Part shown: positions 9,451 through 17,644 of the stretch, one piece after another
Layout of the letters: each line of letters opens with the position of its first letter
Position numbering within the stretch: the stretch's first letter is position 1
DNA from: JABCPE02 sp963530295
GTDB lineage: Bacteria; Bacteroidota; Bacteroidia; Flavobacteriales; Weeksellaceae
DNA length: 64,000 bases
Assembly (NCBI GenBank): GCA_963530295.1
Contig: CAUSCF010000002.1
Span: 80,396 to 144,395, forward strand
Direction of reading: 5' to 3'
The notes under the pieces: generated by a model
What the model saw: the letters and a program-made list of their open reading frames with translations, nothing else
Databases searched by the model: none
What the model was told of the DNA's origin: nothing
Made by a program: the position numbers and the translations under genes

Positions 9451-9963
9451 ATGGAAGAAAAAGTAGTTTTAATCACTCCGAATGATGAATTTTTAGGCGT
9501 AATGAACAAGCAGGAAGCCCACGAAAAGGGAGTTCTGCATCGTGCTTTTTCTGTTTTTTTGTTTAATGAAAAGGGAGAAATGCTCCTGCAAAGAAGAGCT
9601 GGTTCTAAATACCATTCACCCAATCTATGGACTAATGCGGTCTGCTCCCACCCTCGCGAGGGAGAATCCTATAAAGAGGCCGCTCTAAGGCGCATGCAGG
9701 AAGAACTTGGGATTTATGCTGATATAGAGGAAAAATTCCATTTTATTTATAAAGCTGATGTAGGACAGGGACTTTGGGAGCATGAGCTGGACTATGTTTT
9801 CACTGGATTTTTTGAAGGTGATTTTAGCCTAAATTCGGAGGAAGTTTCGGAAGTTCGCTATATTTCCGTAGAGGATTTGGACAGAGAAATAAAAGAAAAA
9901 CCAGAAAACTTCACAGAATGGTTTAAAATAATACTCAACGAATACAAACAGCATTTATCATGA
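9451..9963 (+). CDS. idi: Isopentenyl-diphosphate delta-isomerase, type 1 (Nudix)
   Basis: 170 residues from the ATG at 9451. An upstream TTG-initiated extension is unlikely because a -7 box TAAATTTG sits at 9428-9435, placing transcription start inside it. Catalytic features of type 1 IDI are visible: Cys in TNAVCSHP, the Nudix-like REGESYKEAALRRMQEELGI, the metal/acid region HELDYVFTG, and a closing W of the family in NFTEWFK. It interconverts IPP and DMAPP for isoprenoid synthesis. First gene of an operon: its stop overlaps the ATG of the next gene by four bases (ATGA), leading into a tandem family of secreted proteins. Confidence 0.93.
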   Translation: MEEKVVLITPNDEFLGVMNKQEAHEKGVLHRAFSVFLFNEKGEMLLQRRAGSKYHSPNLWTNAVCSHPREGESYKEAALRRMQEELGIYADIEEKFHFIYKADVGQGLWEHELDYVFTGFFEGDFSLNSEEVSEVRYISVEDLDREIKEKPENFTEWFKIILNEYKQHLS

Positions 9964-10412
9964 AAAAATTATTATTTAAATTATTTTTCGCATTGGCTTT
10001 CGCTTCTATTTCCCTGCACGGACAGGAGAAAATACAGCAAGTGGAATTTAGTAGTTTTGGAGGAATGGCTCTTTATTCAAGCCGATACACCCTCAATTCT
10101 CTAAAAAAAGAATTTAGTGCAAAACCTCTAATGGGACAAAACAAAGATCTCCCAAAGGAAATTTCGCTACCAAACACGCCCAAGAACTGGGAAGCTTTCA
10201 CTAAAAAAATAAATCTGGATAAATTCAAAAAACTGAGAGATGGTCCTAGCCAACAGGCTTTTGATGGGCAGGACGCGGTCATTATCATCAAAACTGATAA
10301 AAAGACTTATAGAAAAATGAACGCCAGCGGCAACGACCATGACAGGGAAGTTTGGTATGATTTACTACAAATCATCGCAAAGGAATTTGGAAAAAAAGGC
10401 GTTTATGAATAA
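9960..10412 (+). CDS. Secreted protein of unknown function, tandem paralogue copy A
   Basis: 150 residues with a Sec signal peptide (about 21 residues, MKKLLFKLFFALAFASISLH then G-Q). The mature part is small, basic and polar, with three recognisable blocks: QVEFSSFGGMALYS, TPKNWEAFTKKINLDKFKKL, and VIIIKTDKKTYRKMN followed by a W-Y-D-L-L-Q helix at the end. No cysteine remains in the mature protein. It starts inside the idi stop codon (ATGA). It is about 87 percent identical by eye to copy C and similar to copy B, so the three arose by recent duplication. I do not recognise the family. A small envelope or inhibitor-type protein is possible but not shown. Confidence 0.8.
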   Translation: MKKLLFKLFFALAFASISLHGQEKIQQVEFSSFGGMALYSSRYTLNSLKKEFSAKPLMGQNKDLPKEISLPNTPKNWEAFTKKINLDKFKKLRDGPSQQAFDGQDAVIIIKTDKKTYRKMNASGNDHDREVWYDLLQIIAKEFGKKGVYE

Positions 10413-10424
10413 ATAAACTATTTT

Positions 10425-10865
10425 ATGAAAAAATTATTGTTTAAACTATTTTTCGCATTGGCTTTCACTTCTATTTCCCTGCACGGACAGGAGAAAATAC
10501 TGCAGGTGGAATTTAGTAGTTTTAAAGGAATGGCTCTTTATTCAAGACAATACACCCTCAATTCTCTTAAAAAAGAATTTAGCAAAAAACCTCTAATGAG
10601 ACAAAACAAAGAACTTCCAGAGGAAATTTCACTACCAAACACACCCAAGAACTGGGAAGCTTTCACTAAAAAAATAAATCTGGATAAATTCAAAAAACTG
10701 AGAGATTGTCCTAGCGAACAGGCTTTTGGTGGGCAGGACAAGGTCATTATCATCAAAACTAATAAAAAGACTTATAGAAAAATGAATGCTTACGGCAACG
10801 ACCATGACAGGGAAACTTGGTACGATTTACTACAAATCATCGCAGAGGAATTTGAAAAAATATGA
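10425..10865 (+). CDS. Secreted protein of unknown function, tandem paralogue copy B (shortened C terminus)
   Basis: 146 residues; same signal peptide and three blocks as copies A and C. It differs in its end: copies A and C finish EFGKKGVYE or EFGKKGIYE and are followed by a 12-13-base spacer, whereas B ends EFEKI and its stop overlaps the ATG of copy C (ATGA at 10862-10865). This looks like a small deletion that removed B's last codons and the spacer, fusing the two genes tightly while keeping both frames open. The single changed residue in RDCPSEQAF adds a lone cysteine. Function unknown. Confidence 0.8.
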   Translation: MKKLLFKLFFALAFTSISLHGQEKILQVEFSSFKGMALYSRQYTLNSLKKEFSKKPLMRQNKELPEEISLPNTPKNWEAFTKKINLDKFKKLRDCPSEQAFGGQDKVIIIKTNKKTYRKMNAYGNDHDRETWYDLLQIIAEEFEKI

Positions 10866-11314
10866 AAAAATTATTGTTTAAACTATTTTTTGCATTGGCT
10901 TTCACTTCTATTCCCCTGCACGGACAGGAGAAAATACAGCAAGTGGAATTTAGCAGTTTTGGAGGAATGGCTCTTTATTCAAGACAATACACCCTCAATT
11001 CTCTAAAAAAAGAATTTAGCGCAAAACATCTAATGGGACAAAAAGAAGAACTCTCAAAGGAAGTTTCGCTACCAAACACGCCCAAGAACTGGGAAACTTT
11101 CACTAAAAAAATAAATCTGGATAAATTCAAAAAACTGAGAGATGGTCCCAGCGAACAGGCTTTTGGTGGGCAGGACAAGGTCATTATCATCAAAACTAAT
11201 AAAAAGACTTATAGAAAAATGAATGCTTACGGCAACGACCATGACAGGGAAACTTGGTACGATTTACTACAAATCATCGCAGAGGAATTTGGAAAAAAAG
11301 GCATTTATGAGTAA
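10862..11314 (+). CDS. Secreted protein of unknown function, tandem paralogue copy C
   Basis: 150 residues, overlapping copy B by four bases. Signal peptide MKKLLFKLFFALAFTSIPLH, then the same blocks as copies A and B (FSSFGGMALYS, PKNWETFTKKINLDKFKKL, IIIKTNKKTYRKMN). About 19 of 150 positions differ from copy A. It is followed by the same spacer as copy A and then by the diverged fourth member. Co-transcription with idi and gcvT is implied by spacing alone. Function not recognised. Confidence 0.8.
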   Translation: MKKLLFKLFFALAFTSIPLHGQEKIQQVEFSSFGGMALYSRQYTLNSLKKEFSAKHLMGQKEELSKEVSLPNTPKNWETFTKKINLDKFKKLRDGPSEQAFGGQDKVIIIKTNKKTYRKMNAYGNDHDRETWYDLLQIIAEEFGKKGIYE

Positions 11315-11327
11315 ATAAACTATTTTT

Positions 11328-11834
11328 ATGAAAAAGTTTTTCTTTATTTTCGTTTTGTATTGGCTTCATTCTTGTAATGGAACAGAGAAAGCAATGGCCA
11401 CCAGCCCAGACACTCAGAAAACCAGCATTTCTGAAAAACAAAATGCTGAGAAAATAGAAAGGATAATTTATTCTCAAACAGGAGGAGATACAGGTGGTAA
11501 TGGTGTATATTTAGTGATAACCAAAGATTCTATTATTTATCGTCTTACAGAAGGTGTAACTGATGAAAAAACCATAGCAAATTTGTCATTAAATAACAAT
11601 AATAAAGATTGGGAAGCGTTCATTGATAAAATTGATTTAGAGGATTTTGAAAAAGGAAAACCAAGCAAAGAACTGATAATGGATCTCCCTACAATAAAAA
11701 TCATAATAAAAACCAACAAAAAAGAATATTCTAAAACTGATATTCAAAACAATAAAACTTGGGATTACATTACCAAACAAATTATAGACATAAAATTCTC
11801 ACAATTATATAACCATTTAAATTTAGAAAAATGA
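11328..11834 (+). CDS. Lipoprotein, diverged fourth member of the tandem family
   Basis: 168 residues. The N terminus MKKFFFIFVLYWLHSC is a lipoprotein signal (lipobox L-H-S-C), unlike the cleavable signals of copies A-C. The mature part keeps the family pattern in diverged form: DWEAFIDKIDLEDFEKG against NWEAFTKKINLDKFKKL, IIIKTNKKEYSKTD against IIIKTNKKTYRKMN, then a tryptophan-led final helix. So this gene is an older paralogue with a different anchoring mode. It follows copy C by 13 bases, and its stop overlaps gcvT by four bases (ATGA). Function unknown. Confidence 0.75.
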   Translation: MKKFFFIFVLYWLHSCNGTEKAMATSPDTQKTSISEKQNAEKIERIIYSQTGGDTGGNGVYLVITKDSIIYRLTEGVTDEKTIANLSLNNNNKDWEAFIDKIDLEDFEKGKPSKELIMDLPTIKIIIKTNKKEYSKTDIQNNKTWDYITKQIIDIKFSQLYNHLNLEK

Positions 11835-12913
11835 AAAAAACAGCACTTTATAACAAACATGTAGAACTCGGCGCTAAAATGGTGCCTTTCGCTGGTTTTG
11901 ATATGCCTGTCCAATATGCTGGCGTGACGGAAGAACATTTCGCCGTGAGAGAAAAAGCAGGAATGTTTGATGTATCGCACATGGGACAGTTCATCATAGA
12001 AGGCGCAGGCGCAAAAGACCTTCTGCAATATGTAACTACCAACAACCTAAATACGCTGACTGATGGAAAAGCCCAGTATTCCTGCCTTCCGAACGGACAA
12101 GGAGGAATAGTGGATGACCTCATCATCTACAAAATGGCGGACGAAAAATATTTCGTGGTGGTCAATGCTTCTAACATTGAAAAAGACTGGAATCATATTT
12201 CTAAATTCAATGAAAAATTCGGAGCAAAAATGACAAACATTTCCGATGAAACTTCTCTAATCGCTATCCAAGGGCCTTTGGCAACGCAGATTCTGCAAAA
12301 GCTAACCAGCACTAATCTTTCCGAAATCCCTTATTATCATTTCACTATCGGAACAGTGGATGGCGTGCAGGATGTAATCATCTCAAACACAGGCTACACA
12401 GGAAGTGGCGGATTTGAGATTTATTTTAAAAGTGAAATTTCCGAGCAGCTCTGGAACGCCCTCACAGAAGCGGGAAAAGAGGAAGGACTCGTGCCATGCG
12501 GACTAGCAGCAAGAGATACACTGAGATTAGAAAAAGGATTCTGCCTCTATGGCAATGATATTGATGATTCTACTTCTCCACTGGAAGCCGGTCTAGGCTG
12601 GATTACAAAACTTGGAAAAGGCGATTTCGTGGATGCTGAATTTTTCAAAAAACAAAAAGAAGAAGGCGTTTCCCGCAAGTTAGTTGGTTTTGAATTACTA
12701 GATAAAGGCGTTCCAAGACACGACTACCCAGTGGTGGATGCAGAAGGAAATGTCATCGGAAAAGTGACTTCTGGGACATCTTCGCCAATGAAAAAAATAG
12801 GACTTGGACTAGCTTATGTGAAAACTGAATTTTCTAAACCAGAATCCGCTATTTTCATCCAAATAAGAAATAAAAACATTCCTGCGAAGGTGGTAAAAAC
12901 GCCTTTCGTTTAA
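11831..12913 (+). CDS. gcvT: Aminomethyltransferase, T protein of the glycine cleavage system
   Basis: 360 residues, full length. Conserved T-protein features: MVPFAGFDMPVQY near the N terminus, FDVSHMGQ, the folate-region NTGYTGSGGFEIY, GLAARDTLRLEKGFCLYG and the C-terminal VTSGTSSPMKKIGLGLAYV. It transfers the aminomethyl group of glycine from H protein to tetrahydrofolate. It is the last gene of the idi/tandem-family operon, joined by an ATGA overlap. gcvP is 8 kb downstream in a separate unit, and gcvH is not in the window, so the system is dispersed. A secreted-protein gene follows after 29 bases. Confidence 0.96.
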   Translation: MKKTALYNKHVELGAKMVPFAGFDMPVQYAGVTEEHFAVREKAGMFDVSHMGQFIIEGAGAKDLLQYVTTNNLNTLTDGKAQYSCLPNGQGGIVDDLIIYKMADEKYFVVVNASNIEKDWNHISKFNEKFGAKMTNISDETSLIAIQGPLATQILQKLTSTNLSEIPYYHFTIGTVDGVQDVIISNTGYTGSGGFEIYFKSEISEQLWNALTEAGKEEGLVPCGLAARDTLRLEKGFCLYGNDIDDSTSPLEAGLGWITKLGKGDFVDAEFFKKQKEEGVSRKLVGFELLDKGVPRHDYPVVDAEGNVIGKVTSGTSSPMKKIGLGLAYVKTEFSKPESAIFIQIRNKNIPAKVVKTPFV

Positions 12914-12942
12914 GATTTTAATTAAATTTTTAGATTATATTT

Positions 12943-13506
12943 ATGAAAAAAACATTTGCATTTATCTTGTTGAGTATCATTTCATTAGCAAAGGCTCAGC
13001 TGACTGACATTAGATACATTCCTGTAATTTCTACCGATACTATTTCTACCAAGGCTAATCTTTATCCTCATGTATTGAGCAAAAACAAATTCAATCCGCT
13101 GGTTTTTGAAAACGGCTTCAAAGTCGGCGAAAGAAGAGAGGCGGTGAGACTTTGGGACAAGGATATTTTTTACCTTGAATTTACTGATAGAAAAATGAAC
13201 AAAAGAGTTTTCCGACAAATGCCAGAGCTAAAGAAAAACGGAAAACTATTCGAAGTTATGCTGCAAGGAGATGTTTCTTGGTACAGAAGATATTTCAGTT
13301 ACAGAGCTGACACTTGGGATGCCAACTACGAGCACGAAGACTATTTCGTAAAAGGCGATGAGATTGTAAACATCCCTGTAAAAGGTAGATACAAGAAAAA
13401 ACTAAAAGCTCTGCTTTCTGACAAACCAGAAATCGCGAAGGAAGTTGATCGTATGGTGGGCGACCGCGACATCAGAGAAATTTTAGAAAAATACAACAGC
13501 AAATAA
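12943..13506 (+). CDS. Secreted protein of unknown function
   Basis: 187 residues with a Sec signal peptide ending in A-K-A-Q (about residue 19). The mature protein is basic and aromatic-rich (SWYRRYFSYRADTWDANYEHEDYF), with a helical, charged C terminus. No family motif is recognised; the composition fits a periplasmic or outer-membrane-associated protein of Flavobacteriia. It could be the last gene of the preceding operon (29-base gap after gcvT). A bidirectional terminator closes it at 13511-13538. Confidence 0.75.
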   Translation: MKKTFAFILLSIISLAKAQLTDIRYIPVISTDTISTKANLYPHVLSKNKFNPLVFENGFKVGERREAVRLWDKDIFYLEFTDRKMNKRVFRQMPELKKNGKLFEVMLQGDVSWYRRYFSYRADTWDANYEHEDYFVKGDEIVNIPVKGRYKKKLKALLSDKPEIAKEVDRMVGDRDIREILEKYNSK

Positions 13507-13510
13507 GAAT

Positions 13511-13538
13511 AAATCCCTCTAAATTATAAGAGGGATTT
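13511..13538. terminator. Bidirectional terminator between convergent genes
   Basis: 10-bp perfect stem AAATCCCTCT/AGAGGGATTT with an 8-base loop, flanked by A-rich and T-rich tails. It serves the secreted-protein gene (plus) and prmC (minus), whose stop codon begins at its edge. Confidence 0.85.
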
Positions 13539-14383
13539 TATTTTTCACCAATCACAAATCGGTCATTTTCTGATAAATCCTTTATAAGTTCGGATTTCGC
13601 AAGAACATCCTGAAACAGCTGCAATGTTTCTTTTCCTAATTTTTGGTTAATTTCCAAAAAAACAGAACCTCCTTTTTTCAGGTGGTTTTCAGAGTCTTGG
13701 GCTATTTTTTCATAAAAGGCAAGAACTCTGTTTTCAGGAGCGAAAAGCGCTATATTTGGCTCAAAATTCTTCACAGAATATGGTATTTCTTCCCTCTCAA
13801 AAACATCTACATACGGAGGATTGCTCACTATGACATCATAAATTTCATCCAGTTTTTTATTCAAATAATCTTTCTGTATAAAATTGATTTTCACCTTATG
13901 AAAATCGGCATTTTTTTTGGCTATATTCAGTGCTTTTTCAGAAATATCAATACTGCTGACCTCGGCATTTGGGAACATTTTTGCCAAAGAAATACTGATG
14001 CAGCCACTCCCAGTCCCTACATCCAGAATTTTTAGTTTTTCTTTTTTCAGATGGTTTAGTTTATTTTCTATCAATTCTATCAATTCCTCCGTTTCAGGGC
14101 GTGGAATGAGGACATTTTCATCAACAAAAAACTTATTTCCGTAAAAATAAGTTTCACCCAAAATCTGCTGGTAAGGTTTCCCTTCTTTTAGTGTGGATAT
14201 GATTTTCAGAAACTCATTTTGGTTTTCGGTAGAAATAGAATTTTCGAGCTGTGAGCGAATATCGATCTTATTCAAATTCAATATTTTTTCGCAGAAAATA
14301 AAAAATAATTCTTTGCACTCTGCCGAAGTATAAAGGCTTTGGAACTCCTCGGAAAAAAGATTTTTGACTTGGTTGATGGTCAT
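13538..14383 (-). CDS. prmC: Release factor glutamine methyltransferase
   Basis: 281 residues from the ATG at 14383. A start six codons upstream (14401) is rejected because a -7 box TATCTTTG overlaps it (14401-14408), so it would lie outside the transcript. SAM-binding motif I is visible as LDVGTGSGCISISLA and the catalytic NPPY as VSNPPYVD, with an N-terminal helical release-factor-binding domain (about residues 1-85). It methylates the glutamine of the GGQ motif in RF1/RF2. Convergent with the preceding operon and divergent from parA. Confidence 0.95.
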   Translation of the reverse strand: MTINQVKNLFSEEFQSLYTSAECKELFFIFCEKILNLNKIDIRSQLENSISTENQNEFLKIISTLKEGKPYQQILGETYFYGNKFFVDENVLIPRPETEELIELIENKLNHLKKEKLKILDVGTGSGCISISLAKMFPNAEVSSIDISEKALNIAKKNADFHKVKINFIQKDYLNKKLDEIYDVIVSNPPYVDVFEREEIPYSVKNFEPNIALFAPENRVLAFYEKIAQDSENHLKKGGSVFLEINQKLGKETLQLFQDVLAKSELIKDLSENDRFVIGEK

Positions 14384-14534
14384 TGAAAAAATTTTATCCA
14401 CAAAGATAAGAAATGTGTGGATAAATTTACGAATAGTTAATCTTTTGATTTATAAAGATTTACAGAATTATTAGTTTTTGACATACCGTGAAACATTAAA
14501 AATAATTGTATTTTTGGGGCCTAATATTTTGAAT

Positions 14535-15338
14535 ATGGGTAAAATTATAGGTGTTGCCAATCAAAAAGGAGGTGTAGGAAAAACTACCACTTCGGTAAAT
14601 CTAGCCTCTGCATTGGGCGTTTTAGAGAAAAAAGTTTTGTTAATCGATGCCGACCCACAGGCCAATGCTACTTCTGGTCTGGGTGTAGAGGAAGTTACAT
14701 ATTCCACATATGACCTTTTGGAACATCACGCCAAAGTTCGTGAGTGCATCCTCCCTACTTCTTCGCCAAATGTAGATATTATCCCATCTCATATAGATTT
14801 AGTAGCAGCGGAGATAGAACTGGTGGACAAGGAAAACCGCGAATATATGCTAAAAGAAGCTTTAAAGGAGATAAAAAACGAGTACGACTATATCATTATA
14901 GACTGTGCGCCTAGTTTGGGGCTTATCACTATCAATGCACTTACTGCTGCAGATTCGGTTATCATCCCTGTTCAGTGTGAATATTTCGCATTAGAAGGGC
15001 TTGGAAAACTTCTAAACACCATCAAAAACATACAAAGTTTCCACAATCCTAACTTAGACATCGAAGGGCTTCTTCTAACGATGTTTGACTCTCGTCTAAG
15101 GCTTTCTAACCAAGTAGTAGAGGAAACCAACTCACATTTCCCTGAAATCGTTTTCGAAACTATCATCAGTAGAAACACTCGTCTGAGCGAGGCGCCAAGT
15201 TTTGGTGAAAGTATCCTAAAATACGATGCAGAGAGCAAAGGAGCTGTGCAGTATATACAGCTAGCGGAGGAAATTTTGCTGAAAAATGAACAAAAAATTC
15301 CAAGCAAAAAGAAGGAAAGTAAAAAATCAAAAAAGTAA
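14535..15338 (+). CDS. parA: ParA/Soj chromosome-partitioning ATPase
   Basis: 267 residues from the ATG at 14535, giving MGKIIGVANQKGGVGKTTTS at the very N terminus, with the deviant Walker A KGGVGKTT at residues 11-18 as expected. Upstream codons are excluded because a -7 box TATTTTTG lies at 14509-14516. A Walker-B-like segment DYIIIDCAPSLG and the ParA-specific SEAPSFG are also present. With ParB it segregates the chromosome origin, so the window may be near the origin, though this is not certain in Bacteroidota. A sequence matching one half of a parS site overlaps the promoter region. Confidence 0.96.
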   Translation: MGKIIGVANQKGGVGKTTTSVNLASALGVLEKKVLLIDADPQANATSGLGVEEVTYSTYDLLEHHAKVRECILPTSSPNVDIIPSHIDLVAAEIELVDKENREYMLKEALKEIKNEYDYIIIDCAPSLGLITINALTAADSVIIPVQCEYFALEGLGKLLNTIKNIQSFHNPNLDIEGLLLTMFDSRLRLSNQVVEETNSHFPEIVFETIISRNTRLSEAPSFGESILKYDAESKGAVQYIQLAEEILLKNEQKIPSKKKESKKSKK

Positions 15339-15391
15339 ATCGCTCTGATAATAATTAAGACAAAAAGAGCGTTCGTAAACATACAAAATCT

Positions 15392-16279
15392 ATGAAAGAT
15401 AAAAAAAGAGCTATGGGGCGTGGTCTCGGAGCTATTCTAAGCGCTGAATCCAAGGCTGTGCAGTCTGCGACAGATGCAGGAGCAAAGGATTTGGTAGGGA
15501 ATATTGTAGAAATTCCTATCGAGGATATCTATCCTAATGCCAACCAGCCGAGAACCCATTTTGATGAAAAGGCATTGCAGGAACTTGCCGAATCCATCAA
15601 GGTTTTGGGGATTATACAACCCATAACGGTAAGAAAAGACGGAGCTAAATTTGAGATTATTTCTGGGGAAAGAAGATACCGTGCCTCCAAAATGGCTGGT
15701 CTAAAAGAAATCCCTGCCTATGTAAGGCTGGTAAATGACCAAGAACTACTGGAAATGGCTTTGGTGGAAAACATCCAAAGAGAAGACTTAGACGCCATAG
15801 AAGTAGCCCTTACCTATCAGAGATTATTAGAGGAAATTGGTCTTACGCAGGAAGCACTCAGCCAGCGCGTAGGGAAAGAGAGAAGTACAATCACCAACTC
15901 TATCCGACTTCTAAAACTAAACCCAGATGTTCAGCAGGCAATCCGAAATGGTGACATTTCCGCTGGACACGGAAGAGCGATTTTAAGTTTAGAAAACCCT
16001 GAAGACCAACAGGCTTTATTCAAACAAATTGTGAATAACAGACTAAGTGTAAGACAGGCGGAAGAAACTGCAAAACATTTCAAAAGTCCAAAAGAAAATT
16101 CTATTTCCAAGGAGCCAAAAACCCTTCCGAACAACCTTCGCAGAGCTGAAAAAACCCTTGCTGATGCTCTGGCACTAAAAGTAGAAATAAAATCTTCTGC
16201 AAAGGGAGACAAAGGGAAAATAGTCCTTAACTTTGACAATGAAGAAGAATTAGAGAAAATCCTCTCTTATTTTAACTAA
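15392..16279 (+). CDS. parB: ParB/Spo0J chromosome-partitioning CTPase and DNA-binding protein
   Basis: 295 residues. The N-terminal MGRGLGAILSAES is typical of chromosomal ParB. The CTP-binding/clamp motif GERRYRASKMAGLKEIPAYV is present around residues 90-110, followed by ALVENIQREDLDAIEVA and a helix-turn-helix (LTQEALSQRVGKERSTITNSIRLL). A basic linker and C-terminal dimerisation region follow. It loads at parS and recruits SMC. 53 bases after parA, so the two are probably co-transcribed; the next gene follows after 5 bases. Confidence 0.96.
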   Translation: MKDKKRAMGRGLGAILSAESKAVQSATDAGAKDLVGNIVEIPIEDIYPNANQPRTHFDEKALQELAESIKVLGIIQPITVRKDGAKFEIISGERRYRASKMAGLKEIPAYVRLVNDQELLEMALVENIQREDLDAIEVALTYQRLLEEIGLTQEALSQRVGKERSTITNSIRLLKLNPDVQQAIRNGDISAGHGRAILSLENPEDQQALFKQIVNNRLSVRQAEETAKHFKSPKENSISKEPKTLPNNLRRAEKTLADALALKVEIKSSAKGDKGKIVLNFDNEEELEKILSYFN

Positions 16280-16284
16280 ATCAA

Positions 16285-16881
16285 ATGAAAAAATTATTAG
16301 GTTTTATATTCGTGTTTATTTCTTGTTTTTTCTTTGCTCAAGAAGCAGAGAAAAAAGACTCTGTACAGATAGATAACGAAATAGTCACGGATATAGAACT
16401 ACTCCATAATAAGAAAACTTCTTACTCTGGACTCAGCCCTACCAAAGCGGGCTGGCGGTCTGCCATCATCCCTGGCTGGGGACAGTACTACAACCGTAAA
16501 TACTGGAAAATCCCTATTGTCTGGGGAGCGATAGGAACAGGTGTAGGTTTCATCATTTGGAACCAAAAACAATACAAAAGATACAAAAACGCTTTTGAAG
16601 CAGAACTAAATGGCGAACCGCACGAGTTTTCTGGAATCACAGGACTAGATTTAAAGACAGCCCTTGGAAACACCCAAGATTCTAGAAGAAGATACCGCGA
16701 CTATGCCATCGCTATCACTGCGGGAATCTATCTGCTAAACATCATAGATGCGGTGGTAGATGCCCACCTTGATGAAGGGCGAAAAGACCCTGATTTAGCG
16801 ATTTCTCCTACCATTCTGCACGATTACACAGACCCAATACATACAGCAAAGGCAGGTCTTGCTCTAAGATATAAATTTTAA
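16285..16881 (+). CDS. DUF5683 membrane/secreted protein
   Basis: 198 residues with a signal peptide (MKKLLGFIFVFISCFFFAQ). The central segment SAIIPGWGQYYNRKYWKIP begins a hydrophobic hairpin (about residues 55-95), and a second hydrophobic stretch is near 140-160. This matches the DUF5683 proteins regularly found between parB and dapB in Flavobacteriia. Function unknown; the conserved position suggests a link to envelope growth, which is inference only. Five bases after parB and four before dapB, so one operon. Confidence 0.8.
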   Translation: MKKLLGFIFVFISCFFFAQEAEKKDSVQIDNEIVTDIELLHNKKTSYSGLSPTKAGWRSAIIPGWGQYYNRKYWKIPIVWGAIGTGVGFIIWNQKQYKRYKNAFEAELNGEPHEFSGITGLDLKTALGNTQDSRRRYRDYAIAITAGIYLLNIIDAVVDAHLDEGRKDPDLAISPTILHDYTDPIHTAKAGLALRYKF

Positions 16882-16885
16882 ACCA

Positions 16886-17587
16886 ATGAAAATAGCATTA
16901 GTAGGATACGGAAAAATGGGGCAGATTATTGATAAAATAGCCCAAACACGAGGACACGAAATAGTGGCTCGGCTCAATGAATCTCCCTCTTTGGAAAACC
17001 TAAATAACCCTGATGTAGTGATAGAGTTCTCTAGCCCAGAATCTGCATTTGGAAATATCAAATTCTGCCTTGAACAGGGCATTCCCGTAGTATGCGGAAC
17101 CACAGGCTGGCTTGAGAAAAAACCTGAAATAGAAAAAATCTGCATAGAAAACAACTCTGCATTTTTGTATGGTTCTAATTTTAGTCTGGGAGTGAATTTA
17201 TTCTTCGCTTTGAATGAAAAATTGGCTCAGCTGATGAAACCTTTTAACAATGACTATGACTGCCAATTAGAAGAAATCCACCACATCCACAAGCTGGACA
17301 AACCGAGCGGAACAGCGATTTCTCTTGCACAGGACATTATCGCCAATTCTGATTTTGAAAAATGGAAATTAGATGATACCTTGGGTAAAGAGCTGGGCAT
17401 CAAGGCTGTGAGAGAGGAGGAAGTCCCTGGAACCCACATCGTAACTTATCGTTCCGAAGTGGATGAAATCGAGATAAAACACACCGCTTTCAACCGAAAC
17501 GGCTTTGCATTAGGCGCTGTAATTGCCTCTGAGTGGATTATCGTAAGAAAAGGAAACTTTACCGTAAAGGAAGTTTTAGGATTATAA
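16886..17587 (+). CDS. dapB: 4-hydroxy-tetrahydrodipicolinate reductase
   Basis: 233 residues, the compact form usual in Bacteroidota. Dinucleotide-binding loop GYGKMGQ at residues 7-13, VVCGTTGW in the middle, and the substrate/catalytic motif EIHHIHKLDKPSGTA. It acts in lysine and meso-diaminopimelate synthesis for peptidoglycan. Last gene of parA-parB-DUF5683-dapB; an intrinsic terminator follows directly (17595-17621). Confidence 0.96.
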   Translation: MKIALVGYGKMGQIIDKIAQTRGHEIVARLNESPSLENLNNPDVVIEFSSPESAFGNIKFCLEQGIPVVCGTTGWLEKKPEIEKICIENNSAFLYGSNFSLGVNLFFALNEKLAQLMKPFNNDYDCQLEEIHHIHKLDKPSGTAISLAQDIIANSDFEKWKLDDTLGKELGIKAVREEEVPGTHIVTYRSEVDEIEIKHTAFNRNGFALGAVIASEWIIVRKGNFTVKEVLGL

Positions 17588-17594
17588 GAATAAG

Positions 17595-17621
17595 AAAAGG
17601 CAAATATTTAGCCTTTTTTTT
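17595..17621 (+). terminator. Terminator after dapB
   Basis: 7-bp stem AAAAGGC/GCCTTTT (17595-17601 with 17611-17617) continuing into an eight-base T run. The T run runs straight into the next -7 box TATATTTG (17621-17628). Confidence 0.8.
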
Positions 17622-17644
17622 ATATTTGCACTAAATAGAAAATT

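Larger units (their letters stand above)
9960..11314 (+). repeat. Tandem gene triplication, unit about 450-465 bp
   Basis: Three head-to-tail copies of one gene (starts at 9960, 10425 and 10862) share long identical stretches in DNA as well as protein, including the signal-peptide region, the PKNWE block and the 3' end. The spacer after copy A is repeated after copy C. High DNA identity implies recent unequal duplication or gene conversion. A fourth, older relative follows at 11328. Confidence 0.9.
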
